A stretch of DNA of 40,602 nucleotides from NCBI GenBank assembly GCA_017962615.1, contig JAGCUZ010000058.1, positions 1-40,602 on the forward strand, in the 5' to 3' direction. Below, in pieces: positions 8,695 through 18,058 of this stretch. The notes below the pieces were generated by a model that was not told the origin of the DNA, made no database searches, and saw only the letters and a list, made by a program, of their open reading frames with translations. Both the position numbers and the translations under genes were made by a program. The stretch is from Bacteroidales bacterium. GTDB lineage: Bacteria > Bacteroidota > Bacteroidia > Bacteroidales > P3. Within the stretch, counting starts at the first letter, position 1. Each line of letters opens with the position of its first letter.

Positions 8695-8725
8695 CAAAGA
8701 TACGAAATAAAATCAACATGGCAGA
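8695..8725 (-). promoter_or_regulatory. Promoter of the riboswitch-controlled gene
   Basis: Minus-strand TATCTTTG (8695-8702) matches TAnnTTTG exactly, and TCTG (8722-8725) lies 19 nt upstream at the -33 position, one mismatch from TTTG. Transcription would start at about 8688, at the 5' edge of the cobalamin aptamer. Confidence 0.75.
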
Positions 8726-8994
8726 TTTTTTTTACATCCCGCCGCATCCGGCCCGTCTAAAACCCGTTTTTTGACACTGTCCGCTCCGAGGTGAACGGAT
8801 ATAGAGCTACAACATGACGTTATTCCACCCTCCGCCACCCAAAATCACCCCCGTTTTCCACCCCCTCGGCGCATGTAATATATGGTATGTATAGAGAAGG
8901 TAAAGAGATGGTAAAGAGTTGGTCCCACCAACTCCTTATCAACTATATACTTACGATTTACGTTCTATATAACAAAATTGGGCATTGCACGACA
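8726..8994. other. Gene-free spacer with a small hairpin
   Basis: No gene is seen. The stretch contains CCACCC-rich sequence (about 8825-8870), then direct repeats of GGTAAAGAG (about 8899-8918) leading into an 8-bp hairpin GAGTTGGT-CCC-ACCAACTC (8916-8934). It separates the ATPase terminator from the promoter of the riboswitch gene. Confidence 0.5.
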
Positions 8995-9083
8995 CAAAAA
9001 TAGCTGTACCGTGAGAGGCACAGCCATTTGATTATAAGTATGTTGCGGTAATATTTCGGCTTCCGGCGGAATTTTTGCCGGAA
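8995..9083 (-). terminator. Terminator region of the ATPase gene
   Basis: Downstream of the ATPase stop, minus strand, there are two hairpins. TTCCGGC with GCCGGAA (9061-9083) comes first. Then GGCTGTGCC pairs with GGTACAGCT across a 6-nt loop (9002-9025), followed directly by ATTTTTG. The second has the form of an intrinsic terminator. Confidence 0.72.
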
Positions 9084-9090
9084 AAGGGTG

Positions 9091-10524
9091 CTACAACGGC
9101 ATATTGACGAAGAGGTCGTCCAGTGTGACTTGGTACTGCACCTCGGTGGAATACATGTTTTTCTTCAGACCGTAGGGGGTGACCCATGTGGGCAGGACGC
9201 CGCAGCGTATGCCCGTGTCGCGGAGGAAGGCGTCGCCTTTGGCTCTCATGCCTCGGTCGTCGGCAGCAGTGATGTTGTATTCGGAGCGGGCAAACTTTAT
9301 CTCGCAGAGGTTGACGAGGTGGTCGGCGCGCTCTATGACCATGTCAACCTGCGCACGCGGTGCGTCGTCCTTGCTGCGCCACGAGTAGTACTCCACGGCG
9401 ATGCGTCCGAGTCCCAACGCCTGCCTGACCTGCACTATGTGGCTCATGCACACGCGCTCGAAGGCCAGCCCCTGCCACGTGTTCATCATCGGGCTGTTAA
9501 CGCGCTGCTCCCAATAGCTGTCGGATATGGCCTTGCCCGAGAATGTGAGGTGGAAGATAGTGAAGAGGTCGTCCAGCTGGTAGTACGAGTCGCGGGCTTT
9601 TAGCTTGCCTTTGGCCTTGACCGAGTAGCGGCGTATGATGTCGCAGTTCTCCAAGTCGCGCAGCTGCTTGGTGAGGCTGCCGTTCGACGTTGCGCCCAGT
9701 TTCTCCACCAGCTCGGTGCGCGAAAGCCCTTTCTTGTTCTGGTTGAGGAGCTCGATGATTCTTAGATAGGCGTCGGGCGACTTGAACAAAGAGGAGTAGA
9801 GCCTGTGATACTCGTTGCTGAGCTCGGCACCTTTCTTGAAGTAGAGCCGGTCGACGTTCTGCGCAAGGCTGTGGCGGCTGTCGAGAAGGCTCAGGTAATA
9901 GGGCACGCCGCCGAATATCATGTATGCCTCGACGATGGTCTTACGAGGCCACTTCATCCCGTTCCTGGCCAGGTAGCGTTCGGTCTCGGCCAACGAGAAT
10001 TGGTGCAGGTATATGGTATGGGTTATGCGGTTGTGCAGGCCGCCGTAGTCGTCGATGATGTTGCTCACCATCCACGAGGTGGCCGAGCCGCAGACTATCA
10101 GTATGACTTCCTTCTGCAACGACGCCCACGAGTTCCAGAAGTACCCCAACGCCCTGACGAAGCCCGACTTGGGGGTGTCGAGGCATGGAAGCTCGTCGAT
10201 GTAAATAACCTTGCGGCCCTTGCTTTTCATTCGGCCCATGACGGTCTTCAGGCACTCAAAAGCCTCGAGCCACGAGGTGGGAGCCTCACCGTCATAGCCG
10301 GCAGCGGCGAGGGAGTTCCTGAAGGCAAACAGCTGCTCCTCGGCAGTACCTTCAAGGATGCCTGTCGTCTCGAACGCGAACCGCTTCTCGAAATACTGCT
10401 GTATGAGATAAGTCTTGCCAACTCGGCGTCGACCGTACACGGCAACAAACTCAGGCTTGCCCGAATGCTCTATCCTTTCAAGTTGCCGCATCTCTAACTC
10501 TCTGCCAATAAACTGCTTATTCAT
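9091..10524 (-). CDS. ATPase_2/DUF234-type ATPase with nuclease-like C-terminus
   Basis: The start MNKQFIGRELEMRQLE (ATG at 10522-10524) is chosen because the frame upstream only translates promoter and repeat DNA; this gives 477 aa. Walker A is GRRRVGKT (31-38) and Walker B ends in D110-E111. GSATSWM matches sensor 1 of the archaeal-type ATPase group, followed by a winged-helix region (about 255-330). The C-terminal part (about 335-460) contains AQVDMVIE with CEIKFA, a D...ExK pattern of the restriction-endonuclease-like fold, as in DUF234. Such genes are common in Bacteroidota and archaea and often sporadically distributed; their cellular role is not settled, though a mobile or defence-linked role is often considered. 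It is single and has its own promoter with flanking repeats. Confidence 0.88.
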   Translation of the reverse strand: MNKQFIGRELEMRQLERIEHSGKPEFVAVYGRRRVGKTYLIQQYFEKRFAFETTGILEGTAEEQLFAFRNSLAAAGYDGEAPTSWLEAFECLKTVMGRMKSKGRKVIYIDELPCLDTPKSGFVRALGYFWNSWASLQKEVILIVCGSATSWMVSNIIDDYGGLHNRITHTIYLHQFSLAETERYLARNGMKWPRKTIVEAYMIFGGVPYYLSLLDSRHSLAQNVDRLYFKKGAELSNEYHRLYSSLFKSPDAYLRIIELLNQNKKGLSRTELVEKLGATSNGSLTKQLRDLENCDIIRRYSVKAKGKLKARDSYYQLDDLFTIFHLTFSGKAISDSYWEQRVNSPMMNTWQGLAFERVCMSHIVQVRQALGLGRIAVEYYSWRSKDDAPRAQVDMVIERADHLVNLCEIKFARSEYNITAADDRGMRAKGDAFLRDTGIRCGVLPTWVTPYGLKKNMYSTEVQYQVTLDDLFVNMPL

Positions 10525-10549
10525 GATATGCAAATATTGTTTTACGATG

Positions 10550-10557
10550 CAAAGATA
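10550..10557 (-). promoter_or_regulatory. -7 box of the ATPase promoter
   Basis: Minus-strand TATCTTTG at 10550-10557 matches TAnnTTTG exactly, 25 nt upstream of the chosen ATG. The -33 region falls at the edge of the first TTGGCC-containing repeat, so a protein bound there would compete with RNA polymerase. Confidence 0.75.
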
Positions 10558-10576
10558 CATAAATATTTCGATATAG

Positions 10577-10670
10577 TTGGCCAAAAGTGGAAAAAAAATA
10601 CAGTTTTGGCCAAAGATGAGTGCTATAATTGGCCAAAAGTGGAAAAAAAATACAGTTTTGGCCAAAGATG
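10577..10670. repeat. Two identical 42-bp repeats, each an inverted repeat
   Basis: Positions 10577-10618 and 10629-10670 are identical over 42 nt with a 52-bp period. Each copy has arms TTGGCCAAAA and TTTTGGCCAA around an A-rich centre. They abut the ATPase promoter, as a pair of operators would, and may serve autoregulation; alternatively they could be recognition sites of the element carrying the ATPase. Confidence 0.88.
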
Positions 10671-11080
10671 GTGCTATCAGTGTTCGGTCTTGACGACAGT
10701 CTAGGCAAATGTTAGCAATGGTAAATGGGGGGTGAGGTTGGGTGTGGGGTGTGAGGCACGGCGGAAGGGACCGGCACGGGGAGCCGCGAGGGGTGTCATA
10801 GGGATGCACTGTGGAACGCGGTGCATTTTTGTTGCACGGGGACACTGTTCGGTATAGATTACACACAAGGAGGAGAAAAAATGCAATTTTTTTGCGTTTG
10901 GGGCGTTTTGTTAGTTAGCTAATAAGCAGCGATTTATAGCTATCGATGAAGAAAAAGTGAAAAAAAATTTTAGGGGGCTTGTAATTTTTGGGGGCAAAAA
11001 TACGATATTAGTATATGAAATATTTGAAAGGGATTATTATGCCCTTATTAAAACAGTAAACAATTAAAAGCATAAATATC
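10671..11080. other. Gene-free region upstream of the T9SS gene pair
   Basis: No gene is seen. A G-rich run at about 10727-10760 (tracts of six, two, three and four G) could form a quadruplex on the plus strand. A purine-rich AT-heavy leader follows (about 10875-11080) with several A and T homopolymers. A promoter for 11081-17060 should lie in the last 100 bp; TAATTTTTG near 10990 is close to the -7 consensus but not exact. Confidence 0.4.
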
Positions 11081-12511
11081 ATGAACCGTTATCTTATCTT
11101 TACATTGCTGATTGTGCTGTCGACACAGGTTTTCGGACAAACAGCAACACCTTGTCCAGACTGCGACACAATTCCAAACCGTCATCGCAATTATTTCTAC
11201 AACCAATGGTACGATACATGCGAATGCTACCTAAACGGCTGGGACTGCTATCTGGAAATCACAACCCCACTTACAGGAAGATATGTTGCCAAAAGATTTG
11301 TGACAAATGAACCTCTGAAAATAAAGGGACTTACAGCACTGACCAAGGTATCATCGTTATACGAGGGATTCTTTTATGATACAATAAGGATACCGGAATA
11401 CCTATATCTGTACCAAAAGGTGTGTCCCGATGATACAATCTTCTATCTCCATGATTCATGTATGCTTCTCCTTGATTCCGTACGATGGGACTCTATAAAG
11501 CCACATTATATGAGGTTCAAGCCTTACCGTGACTCCGACATATATGATTACTGCTATGCTTATGACTGCTATTTCAATAAAACATGGACTGTCGACTCTG
11601 TTTTCTATATAATGGGCACAAGAAACAGTGTTGTCCGACCCGAAGGCAACACTCACGACTGGCAACACATACCAGTAGAATATGCCTCATATGAGTACGA
11701 AGGAGTAGGATGCGCCCCTACCGACTGGGCATTGGTCAAGGAAGGGAATGGTAACACTTATACTTGGTCTGATTTCCATTTCCCAAACATATCAGGCTAT
11801 TATCTTCCGATAGTTGACAACGACTCGCTGTCGGTGCTGTCGTGCGACACCCTGCGCGGCAGCGTGGAAGGCTCAGACCACGGATACATACCCCACGGTC
11901 ATACCGCCACGATACAGGCCACAGCCAACCCAGGCTATCGCTTCGCCTACTGGAGCGACGGAACCACCAGTAATCCCAAGTCTTTCATAATCGACCGCGA
12001 CACCACCTTTATAGCCTACTTTTTCCACAACCAGCTTGAGAACTGCACCATCACGGTAAGCTCGTCCAACCCTGCCATGGGCAGCGCCAGCGGCGGCGGA
12101 CAGTATCTTGAGGGCGACACGGCCACGCTGACGGCCACACCCACCGACAGCCGCTACACCTTCGACGGCTGGAGCGACGGCAACACCGACAACCCGCGCC
12201 AGCTCATAGTGCTGCAAACAGCGTCGTACGTGGCGCAGTTCCGCAACCCGCTCGGTGTGCAGAGCGTCGACGACACCGACGACGGCATTGTAGTGGCTCC
12301 CAACCCCACCAAGAGCCTCTTCAGCGTTACATGCCGCGAGGCTATTACCGAGCTGACGGTGGTCAACGCCAACGGCGTGACGGTGTACCGCGCACGGCCC
12401 GACAGCCCCAAGGCCGACATCGACGCCGCCGACTGGGCCGCAGGCCACTACCTGGTGACCGTAACCACCCCCTCGGGCCGCACCACTAAGAAGATAGTTG
12501 TAACACACTAA
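11081..12511 (+). CDS. T9SS cargo protein with InlB-type repeats
   Basis: A 476-aa secreted protein. Residues 1-20 are a signal peptide (ending VFGQ). Residues about 21-246 are a Tyr- and Cys-rich unknown domain with many CY/YD pairs. Two divergent InlB/Listeria-Bacteroides-type repeats follow (about 250-313 with YRFAYWSDG; about 318-385 with YTFDGWSDG). A T9SS type A sorting domain (about 392-476, APNPTKS through TTKKIVV) ends it. Base composition changes abruptly near 11820: the unknown N-terminal domain is clearly AT-richer than the repeats and sorting domain, suggesting the cargo domain was exchanged. The next gene starts 13 bp later, so the two are probably co-transcribed. Confidence 0.85.
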   Translation: MNRYLIFTLLIVLSTQVFGQTATPCPDCDTIPNRHRNYFYNQWYDTCECYLNGWDCYLEITTPLTGRYVAKRFVTNEPLKIKGLTALTKVSSLYEGFFYDTIRIPEYLYLYQKVCPDDTIFYLHDSCMLLLDSVRWDSIKPHYMRFKPYRDSDIYDYCYAYDCYFNKTWTVDSVFYIMGTRNSVVRPEGNTHDWQHIPVEYASYEYEGVGCAPTDWALVKEGNGNTYTWSDFHFPNISGYYLPIVDNDSLSVLSCDTLRGSVEGSDHGYIPHGHTATIQATANPGYRFAYWSDGTTSNPKSFIIDRDTTFIAYFFHNQLENCTITVSSSNPAMGSASGGGQYLEGDTATLTATPTDSRYTFDGWSDGNTDNPRQLIVLQTASYVAQFRNPLGVQSVDDTDDGIVVAPNPTKSLFSVTCREAITELTVVNANGVTVYRARPDSPKADIDAADWAAGHYLVTVTTPSGRTTKKIVVTH

Positions 12512-12524
12512 TAAACATAGCATC

Positions 12525-15500
12525 ATGAAAAGGCAACGTCAGTTATTATTGTTCGCTCTTGCCGCGCTGGGAGCGTGGACGGGCACGTGGGCGCAGACGC
12601 CGCGCTACAGCACCGGCTTCGAGAACGAGGCCGAGACGGCGGGCTGGGTGCTCGAAAACGGCACCATGCCCAACTGGTGGTGCTTTGGCACCGCCGCCCA
12701 TAACGGAGGCTCGCAGGGGCTTTACATAGCATGCGACAGCACAGGATCGAACACCTACACCAGCGGCATAGACGGCGTAGTTTACGCCTACTACGACTTT
12801 ACGTGGAGAGGCGGCGAATGCGGCGTGATGTACGACTGGCGTTGCCAGGGCGAAGGCTCGTTGGGAGCCAATACTACAAAGTTCGACTTTATGCGCGTAT
12901 TCATAGTGCATCCATCGCAGACCTTCACCGCTGGTGTCTTCCCGGGCAACTTCAGGAACAGCTCCAACTTCGCAAGGGAGGAGTATCTTCCGCCTATATG
13001 GCACGACATAAGCGACGGGTGCCTGCTCAAAGACTCCACATGGAACCATGTGGTCAAGGCGGTAGACCTTTCGCAAGGCGTATGGCGCATCGTCTTTGCT
13101 TGGGCATACGACATAAGCGGAGTATTCAACCCCGCCGCCGCTGTCGACAACGTGTCGATAGGATGCCCTGTGTGCTTCACACCCGAGCACCTGAGGTTTA
13201 TCGACGTCACCGACGACTCGTGCACCGTGGCGTGGGACAACGAAAACCATGCCCACAGCTGGGTTGTGGAATGGGCCGACACCGACTTCGTGCCTATGAC
13301 GGGAGCCGCCAACATGGTGCGCACCACGACCCCGTGGTGCAGGATAGGCGGACTTAGTCCCGCCACGGTGTACAAGGTATACGTGTATGCCGAGTGCGAC
13401 GAGGGCACCACCTCGCAGCCAGCCTTCGACACCCTGCTGACGCAGTGTGTGGCCCTTACGCGGCCCGACCTGCCCTACCGCTACGGCTTCGAAAACGGCT
13501 ACGGCCGCAACTGCATCACCAACCCTGATTCGTCAGTATACTGCATGACGGGGCACCCGTGCTGGGACTTGTTCCCGTTCTACCTGTCGTATGTGATGGG
13601 TGGCTACCCCACCACAGAGTCGGTATTCACTTCCGACGGCAGCCGCACACGTGCCCTGAAGCTATGTTATCGAGTGGAGACCAACCATCACTATGGCGCC
13701 ATGCTGCCGTACTACAACGGTGACCTGTCGGAGCTGATGGTGTCGTTCTCGGTGCTTAACACCATGCCGGAGCCTGCAGGCAGGCTATCGGTGGGCTATA
13801 TGCGCTGCGCCACCGACAGCACGACCTACACGCCGGTGAAGTATGTCACCATCGATGGTGAAGAGGGCTGGCAGCACTTCCGAGTGCCTCTCTCGCTCTT
13901 CCCGCCACGCAGCGGTCGCATTGCCATAAGGTATGAAGGAGGTGAACGAATGGTGTGGCTCGACGACGTGGAGCTGGACATCGCCCCGCAATGCCCCCAC
14001 ATAGAGTCGCTATGGACCGAGCAGGTAACGGCACACTCGGCCTACCTGAGATGGGACACCCGTCACGACTATGCCGAGCTGCCGCAGTCGTACCTCGTAA
14101 GCTACAGCGAAGCAGGCGGAACGGTTCACAGCCTTACCGTTTTCAGCCCGCACGTGCTGCTTGGCGGGCTTAACCCCAACAGCCGCTACACCTTCACGGT
14201 GCAGGCCGTATGCGACCACGGCGACGGGCCAGCCGCCTCGCTGACCTTTCACACCGATTGCCTGAGAGGGCGCTGGAGCAGAGAACCCAACGACGACACG
14301 GTGTCGAGCCGCCAATGGCCGTGCCCTGCCTCTCAGATGTCGTATGTGTCCAACGTGGTCACGCAGGCTATATTCCATGCCGACACGCTGAGATCCATGG
14401 GAATGGCTCCAGGCTATATAGATGCCTGCTCATTCCTATGGTCGGGCAATATCTATTTTGCACGCCCTATGGCTATATACCTCGACACCACGACGGTAAA
14501 CACCTACTCGGGCGCACAGGCCCTGCGGTTCATACCCGTCGACTCGTCACTGCTGCGCTATTCAGGCAGAATCATGTCAAACGACTTGGGGAGCAAGGAT
14601 TATGTATTCGACGAGCCGCTGTACTGGGACGGCACAACAAACATCGTGCTCACAACCGTCATCAAACAGTCAAGTTACGGCTATGGCAACACATTCTTTT
14701 GGGGGACCAGCTGCAAGGTTGACGACTCCGTGTCGATGGCCGGCAGCCAGTATGAGCCTTTAGGCGACACCATACTCGATTCGGCCTCGAGGATTATGAT
14801 GCGGCTGCCATACGTGAGGTTCAGGTCTATGTGCGACCCGACGGTGGTATGCGCGCCGCCCACGGCGGCGGTTACCGACAGCACCGCCAACAGCGTTACG
14901 CTGGAGTGGGCTCCCGGCAGCGGCGAGAGCCACTGGCGGCTGGAGTCGATGGCGGCAGGCGACACCGCCTGGACGGTGGACTCGGCCTCGACGACGGCAC
15001 GCCGCTGCATATACAACTCGCTACAGCCCAACACCGCCTACCGCTTCAGGGTCACGGCACGCTGCAACGACACCGACTACAGCACCATAGTGACAGCCAC
15101 CACGGGCTGCGCGCCTGAACCACTGCCCGTAACAGAGGACTTCGAGGCCTACGCACCCGGCACGCCGCTGACGGCGATACCGCCCTGCTGGCAGGGTCTG
15201 ACCGACGTGAGCTCTATGTCGATGTACTATCCCAAAGTGTACGACATGCGCTGGCAGTCTGGCTCAAAAGCCATGCTCCTCTATTCCACCTACGGCGGCT
15301 ACTCCTACCTGGTGCTGCCAACCGTCGACGCTCGTATCGACACCCTCATGCTGTCACTCGACCTATACCGTACCGACACCTTCCGCGGTATGTATCTGCA
15401 GGTGGGCGTCATTGACGACCCCAGAAACTGCAACAGCTTCACCCCTGTGGCTACGGTTACGACGGCACGCGTCAGCGACTGGGAGCAGTTCGACGTGCCG

Positions 15501-17060
15501 CTGGCCTCCTACACAGGGCGCGGCAGGTATGTGGCCATAGCCTCGCCGCTGTCGTCGGGAGGCTTGTTTTATGTCGACAACGTCTACCTCGACTATGCAG
15601 GCAGGTGTCAGCGCCCCGTCGGGCTCAGGGTTGCAGGCACGGACCCCACCACGGTAGAGCTGGAGTGGAACGACGCCGGAGGGCGCGAGGCCCTGGTGCA
15701 CTACGGCACGCACGGCTTCACGCCAGGCACGGGGCGCATGCTGACCACCTTCGACAGCAGCATCGTCATCACCGGGCTTAGCAGCGACACTGCCTACGAC
15801 TTCTACGTACAGCTGGTGTGCACCACGGGCGACACGTCGCGGACAACAGGGGTGATGAACGTGATTCCCGGCACCATAATATCCAAACCGTTTGTGGCCG
15901 ATGAAAAGCGGGTGTGCGATGCGGTTATCTACGACGATGGAGGCCCCGACGGCGTATACTCCGACTACCAGGCTGCGATGCACATACTGCGCCCCACAGA
16001 CACCAACCATGCACTGCTGATTCAGGGCACCTACCGAGGCAACCCAGGCGACGTGCTGACGGTCTACAACGGCATAAACGGTGACGACAGCAGCATGTTG
16101 TTCTCATCGGAGGGCATCGGTGGTGTCACCGTGGGTCCCTTCCTCTCGAGCGACAGCACTGGCGGCTTGACCATCTACTTCACCACCAACGGCAGCGGCT
16201 CGGACTCGGGCTACGTGCTGCATGTGCGCTGTATGCCGCGCAGGGGCGTGGCGTGCGGCCCCGTTGCGGCTACGAGTATGGACTCGCTCACCTCCAGCCT
16301 GGCCAAGGTGTGCTGGCAGGACAGCGGCCTCTTCCACGTGGCCATCAAGACTGTCGACGACACGATATGGGGCGACAGCGTGCTGACTGCGGCGTCATGC
16401 CACACCTTCACGAACCTCACCCCCGCCACCACCTACGACTGGAGGGTGCAGCGCGTGTGCGGCTCGGAGACCTTCAGCGACTGGCGCGTGGCACGCTTCG
16501 TCACGCCGAGCCCCTGCCCCATACCAAGCGACGTAAACGTCAACGACATCACGGCCTCGCAGGCCTCGGTGGCCTGGGTGGCACCTGCCGGCACCAGCCG
16601 TTGGGAGGTGAGGCTGACGGGCCGCCGCCACACCTTCGACACCGTTGTCACCAGCTACCCCGTGCAGCTTACGCGGCTCGAGTCCTCAGCCACCTACCGC
16701 GTCGCCGTGCGCTCGCTGTGCGAGAGCGTGCCCAGCGTGTGGTCCGACACCGTGGCGTTCACCACGCTGAGCTCCGACGGCATAGCCGCCCCGTCGGGCA
16801 ACGCCGACGGCATGGAGGTTACTTTGTACCCCAACCCCGCCTCGCGCCACAGCGCGGCGACGCTGCACATAGCCAACGCCGACGGCGACGTGCTGGTGAC
16901 GCTGCTCGACATGACAGGCCGCGAGCTGCAGAAACAGCATCTATCATGTACCGCAGGCTGCTCGCACCGCCTCGACATCCAGTCCGTGCCGCAAGGCTAC
17001 TACTTCGTCAAGGTCCAGTCCCCCACAGCCATAGCCATCCGCAAACTCGTGGTGAAATAG
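12525..17060 (+). CDS. Giant multidomain T9SS surface protein (fibronectin III, CUB-like)
   Basis: A 1511-aa exported protein. A signal peptide (1-24) is followed by a jelly-roll-like domain (about 25-215). Alternating fibronectin type III modules (about 218-305, 495-585, 778-865, 1030-1115, 1245-1330, 1335-1420) and jelly-roll-like segments (about 310-490, 870-1025) come next. A CUB-like domain sits at about 1120-1240 (NPGDVLTVYNG). A T9SS type A sorting domain ends it (about 1430-1511, LYPNPASRHSAATLHI to AIRKLVVK). Fn3 modules recur with S-x-T-V-x-W and L-x-P-x-T-x-Y patterns. No catalytic motif was recognised, so adhesion or carbohydrate/protein binding at the cell surface is the likely role. 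It is probably transcribed with the preceding T9SS gene. Confidence 0.87.
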   Translation: MKRQRQLLLFALAALGAWTGTWAQTPRYSTGFENEAETAGWVLENGTMPNWWCFGTAAHNGGSQGLYIACDSTGSNTYTSGIDGVVYAYYDFTWRGGECGVMYDWRCQGEGSLGANTTKFDFMRVFIVHPSQTFTAGVFPGNFRNSSNFAREEYLPPIWHDISDGCLLKDSTWNHVVKAVDLSQGVWRIVFAWAYDISGVFNPAAAVDNVSIGCPVCFTPEHLRFIDVTDDSCTVAWDNENHAHSWVVEWADTDFVPMTGAANMVRTTTPWCRIGGLSPATVYKVYVYAECDEGTTSQPAFDTLLTQCVALTRPDLPYRYGFENGYGRNCITNPDSSVYCMTGHPCWDLFPFYLSYVMGGYPTTESVFTSDGSRTRALKLCYRVETNHHYGAMLPYYNGDLSELMVSFSVLNTMPEPAGRLSVGYMRCATDSTTYTPVKYVTIDGEEGWQHFRVPLSLFPPRSGRIAIRYEGGERMVWLDDVELDIAPQCPHIESLWTEQVTAHSAYLRWDTRHDYAELPQSYLVSYSEAGGTVHSLTVFSPHVLLGGLNPNSRYTFTVQAVCDHGDGPAASLTFHTDCLRGRWSREPNDDTVSSRQWPCPASQMSYVSNVVTQAIFHADTLRSMGMAPGYIDACSFLWSGNIYFARPMAIYLDTTTVNTYSGAQALRFIPVDSSLLRYSGRIMSNDLGSKDYVFDEPLYWDGTTNIVLTTVIKQSSYGYGNTFFWGTSCKVDDSVSMAGSQYEPLGDTILDSASRIMMRLPYVRFRSMCDPTVVCAPPTAAVTDSTANSVTLEWAPGSGESHWRLESMAAGDTAWTVDSASTTARRCIYNSLQPNTAYRFRVTARCNDTDYSTIVTATTGCAPEPLPVTEDFEAYAPGTPLTAIPPCWQGLTDVSSMSMYYPKVYDMRWQSGSKAMLLYSTYGGYSYLVLPTVDARIDTLMLSLDLYRTDTFRGMYLQVGVIDDPRNCNSFTPVATVTTARVSDWEQFDVPLASYTGRGRYVAIASPLSSGGLFYVDNVYLDYAGRCQRPVGLRVAGTDPTTVELEWNDAGGREALVHYGTHGFTPGTGRMLTTFDSSIVITGLSSDTAYDFYVQLVCTTGDTSRTTGVMNVIPGTIISKPFVADEKRVCDAVIYDDGGPDGVYSDYQAAMHILRPTDTNHALLIQGTYRGNPGDVLTVYNGINGDDSSMLFSSEGIGGVTVGPFLSSDSTGGLTIYFTTNGSGSDSGYVLHVRCMPRRGVACGPVAATSMDSLTSSLAKVCWQDSGLFHVAIKTVDDTIWGDSVLTAASCHTFTNLTPATTYDWRVQRVCGSETFSDWRVARFVTPSPCPIPSDVNVNDITASQASVAWVAPAGTSRWEVRLTGRRHTFDTVVTSYPVQLTRLESSATYRVAVRSLCESVPSVWSDTVAFTTLSSDGIAAPSGNADGMEVTLYPNPASRHSAATLHIANADGDVLVTLLDMTGRELQKQHLSCTAGCSHRLDIQSVPQGYYFVKVQSPTAIAIRKLVVK

Positions 17061-17101
17061 CCGAAACCGCTACGCAGAGAGCATGACGCTTTTATGCGCT
17101 G

Positions 17102-17165
17102 AGCTGCTTCAGGCAGCTGCTTTGCCGCCGCACAGATGTTTTTTAACAACCGTGCGGCGGTGCTG
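17102..17165 (+). terminator. Tandem hairpins after the giant T9SS gene
   Basis: AGCTGC-ttcag-GCAGCT (17102-17118) is followed by CCGCCGCAC (17125-17133) pairing with GTGCGGCGG (17152-17160), then TGCTGTTTT. The second stem is 9 bp with a T-rich loop. Together they probably end the T9SS transcript. Confidence 0.65.
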
Positions 17166-17236
17166 TTTTGCAGGGGCTTGCGGGATGCGGAGCGGGGGTG
17201 TCGATAACTTATGGCTGACGGTTTGTTTTTTTTGCG

Positions 17237-17244
17237 TAACTTTG
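17237..17244 (+). promoter_or_regulatory. -7 box upstream of the secreted beta-repeat gene
   Basis: TAACTTTG matches TAnnTTTG exactly and lies 19 nt before the ATG. The upstream half is a T-rich run; no clear TTTG at ideal spacing was found. Confidence 0.65.
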
Positions 17245-17263
17245 CATTTTAAAACATATAACC

Positions 17264-18058
17264 ATGAAAAGATATAATCTATTAATCGTGTTGTGGATGC
17301 TCGTGTTGCCAATGGCGGCCAAGTGTCAGATACCCGAAGCGGCCATCGACCAGCCGAGGGTGGCCGACTACGGCATGACGGGGCCGGTGCGCGAGATGAC
17401 GGAGCACCGCTCAGCAAACGGCGGCAATGATATTGAGAGCGTTACGAGCTACAGCTTCGACAGAGACGGAAGCCTGTCGAGCATGAAGAAGCAGGGCTTC
17501 GGCGGCGAGAAGACTACAAAATATCCGCAGAAGCACCCTTACTTTGAGCTTACCGACACGTCGACACGGACCACCTACCGCTTTGGCAAGAACGAGAGCA
17601 CCGGTCAGAACTACATGACGCAACGCACCGTGAAGGAGGCCGACGGCGACGTGAGCGCCCTGTACCGGTACTCGATGACGGGACGGATAACACAGTCCGT
17701 GCATTACGTGTATGCCGCGGGAGGCGCCCTGGCCGCTTCGATACAATACGAATACGGCGACGACGGCGGGGTGACAGGCCGCCGCCTGACGAGCTACACC
17801 AAGAGCGGCAAGCCCGAGAGGGTGCAGGGCTACTCGGTCGACGAGAGGCTGCTGATGGAGGAGACGTACAGCTACGACCGTCAGGACAACGTGGTGAAGC
17901 GCGTGCAGCGGTTCTATGACCAGGGCGGAACCAAGCCGCGCGAGACCGTGGAGACCCGCAAATACGAGTACGACGGCCGCGGCAACTGGACAAAACAACG
18001 CTACAGCCTCAACGGCAAAGAGCTGTACCTGTACGAGAGGGAGATAAGGTATTATTAG
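17264..18058 (+). CDS. Secreted beta-repeat protein, unknown function
   Basis: A 264-aa protein with a signal peptide (1-22, ending AAKCQ; the Cys at 21 could suggest a lipoprotein, but the lipobox is not convincing). The mature part is a series of short strands with Y-x-Y/D-x-x-G patterns (SFDRDGSLSS, YRYSMTGRI, YEYGDDGGV, YEYDGRGNWTKQ), reminiscent of RHS/YD or MORN-like repeats found in Bacteroidota secreted proteins. No sorting domain or enzyme motif is seen. It has its own promoter and is followed by a large repeat-filled gap. Confidence 0.75.
   Translation: MKRYNLLIVLWMLVLPMAAKCQIPEAAIDQPRVADYGMTGPVREMTEHRSANGGNDIESVTSYSFDRDGSLSSMKKQGFGGEKTTKYPQKHPYFELTDTSTRTTYRFGKNESTGQNYMTQRTVKEADGDVSALYRYSMTGRITQSVHYVYAAGGALAASIQYEYGDDGGVTGRRLTSYTKSGKPERVQGYSVDERLLMEETYSYDRQDNVVKRVQRFYDQGGTKPRETVETRKYEYDGRGNWTKQRYSLNGKELYLYEREIRYY

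Noticed and set aside
10525-10866. N-terminal extension of the ATPase to the ATG at 10866
   Set aside because: It would translate the promoter and the two 42-bp repeats; family members start at the MNKQFIGRE position.
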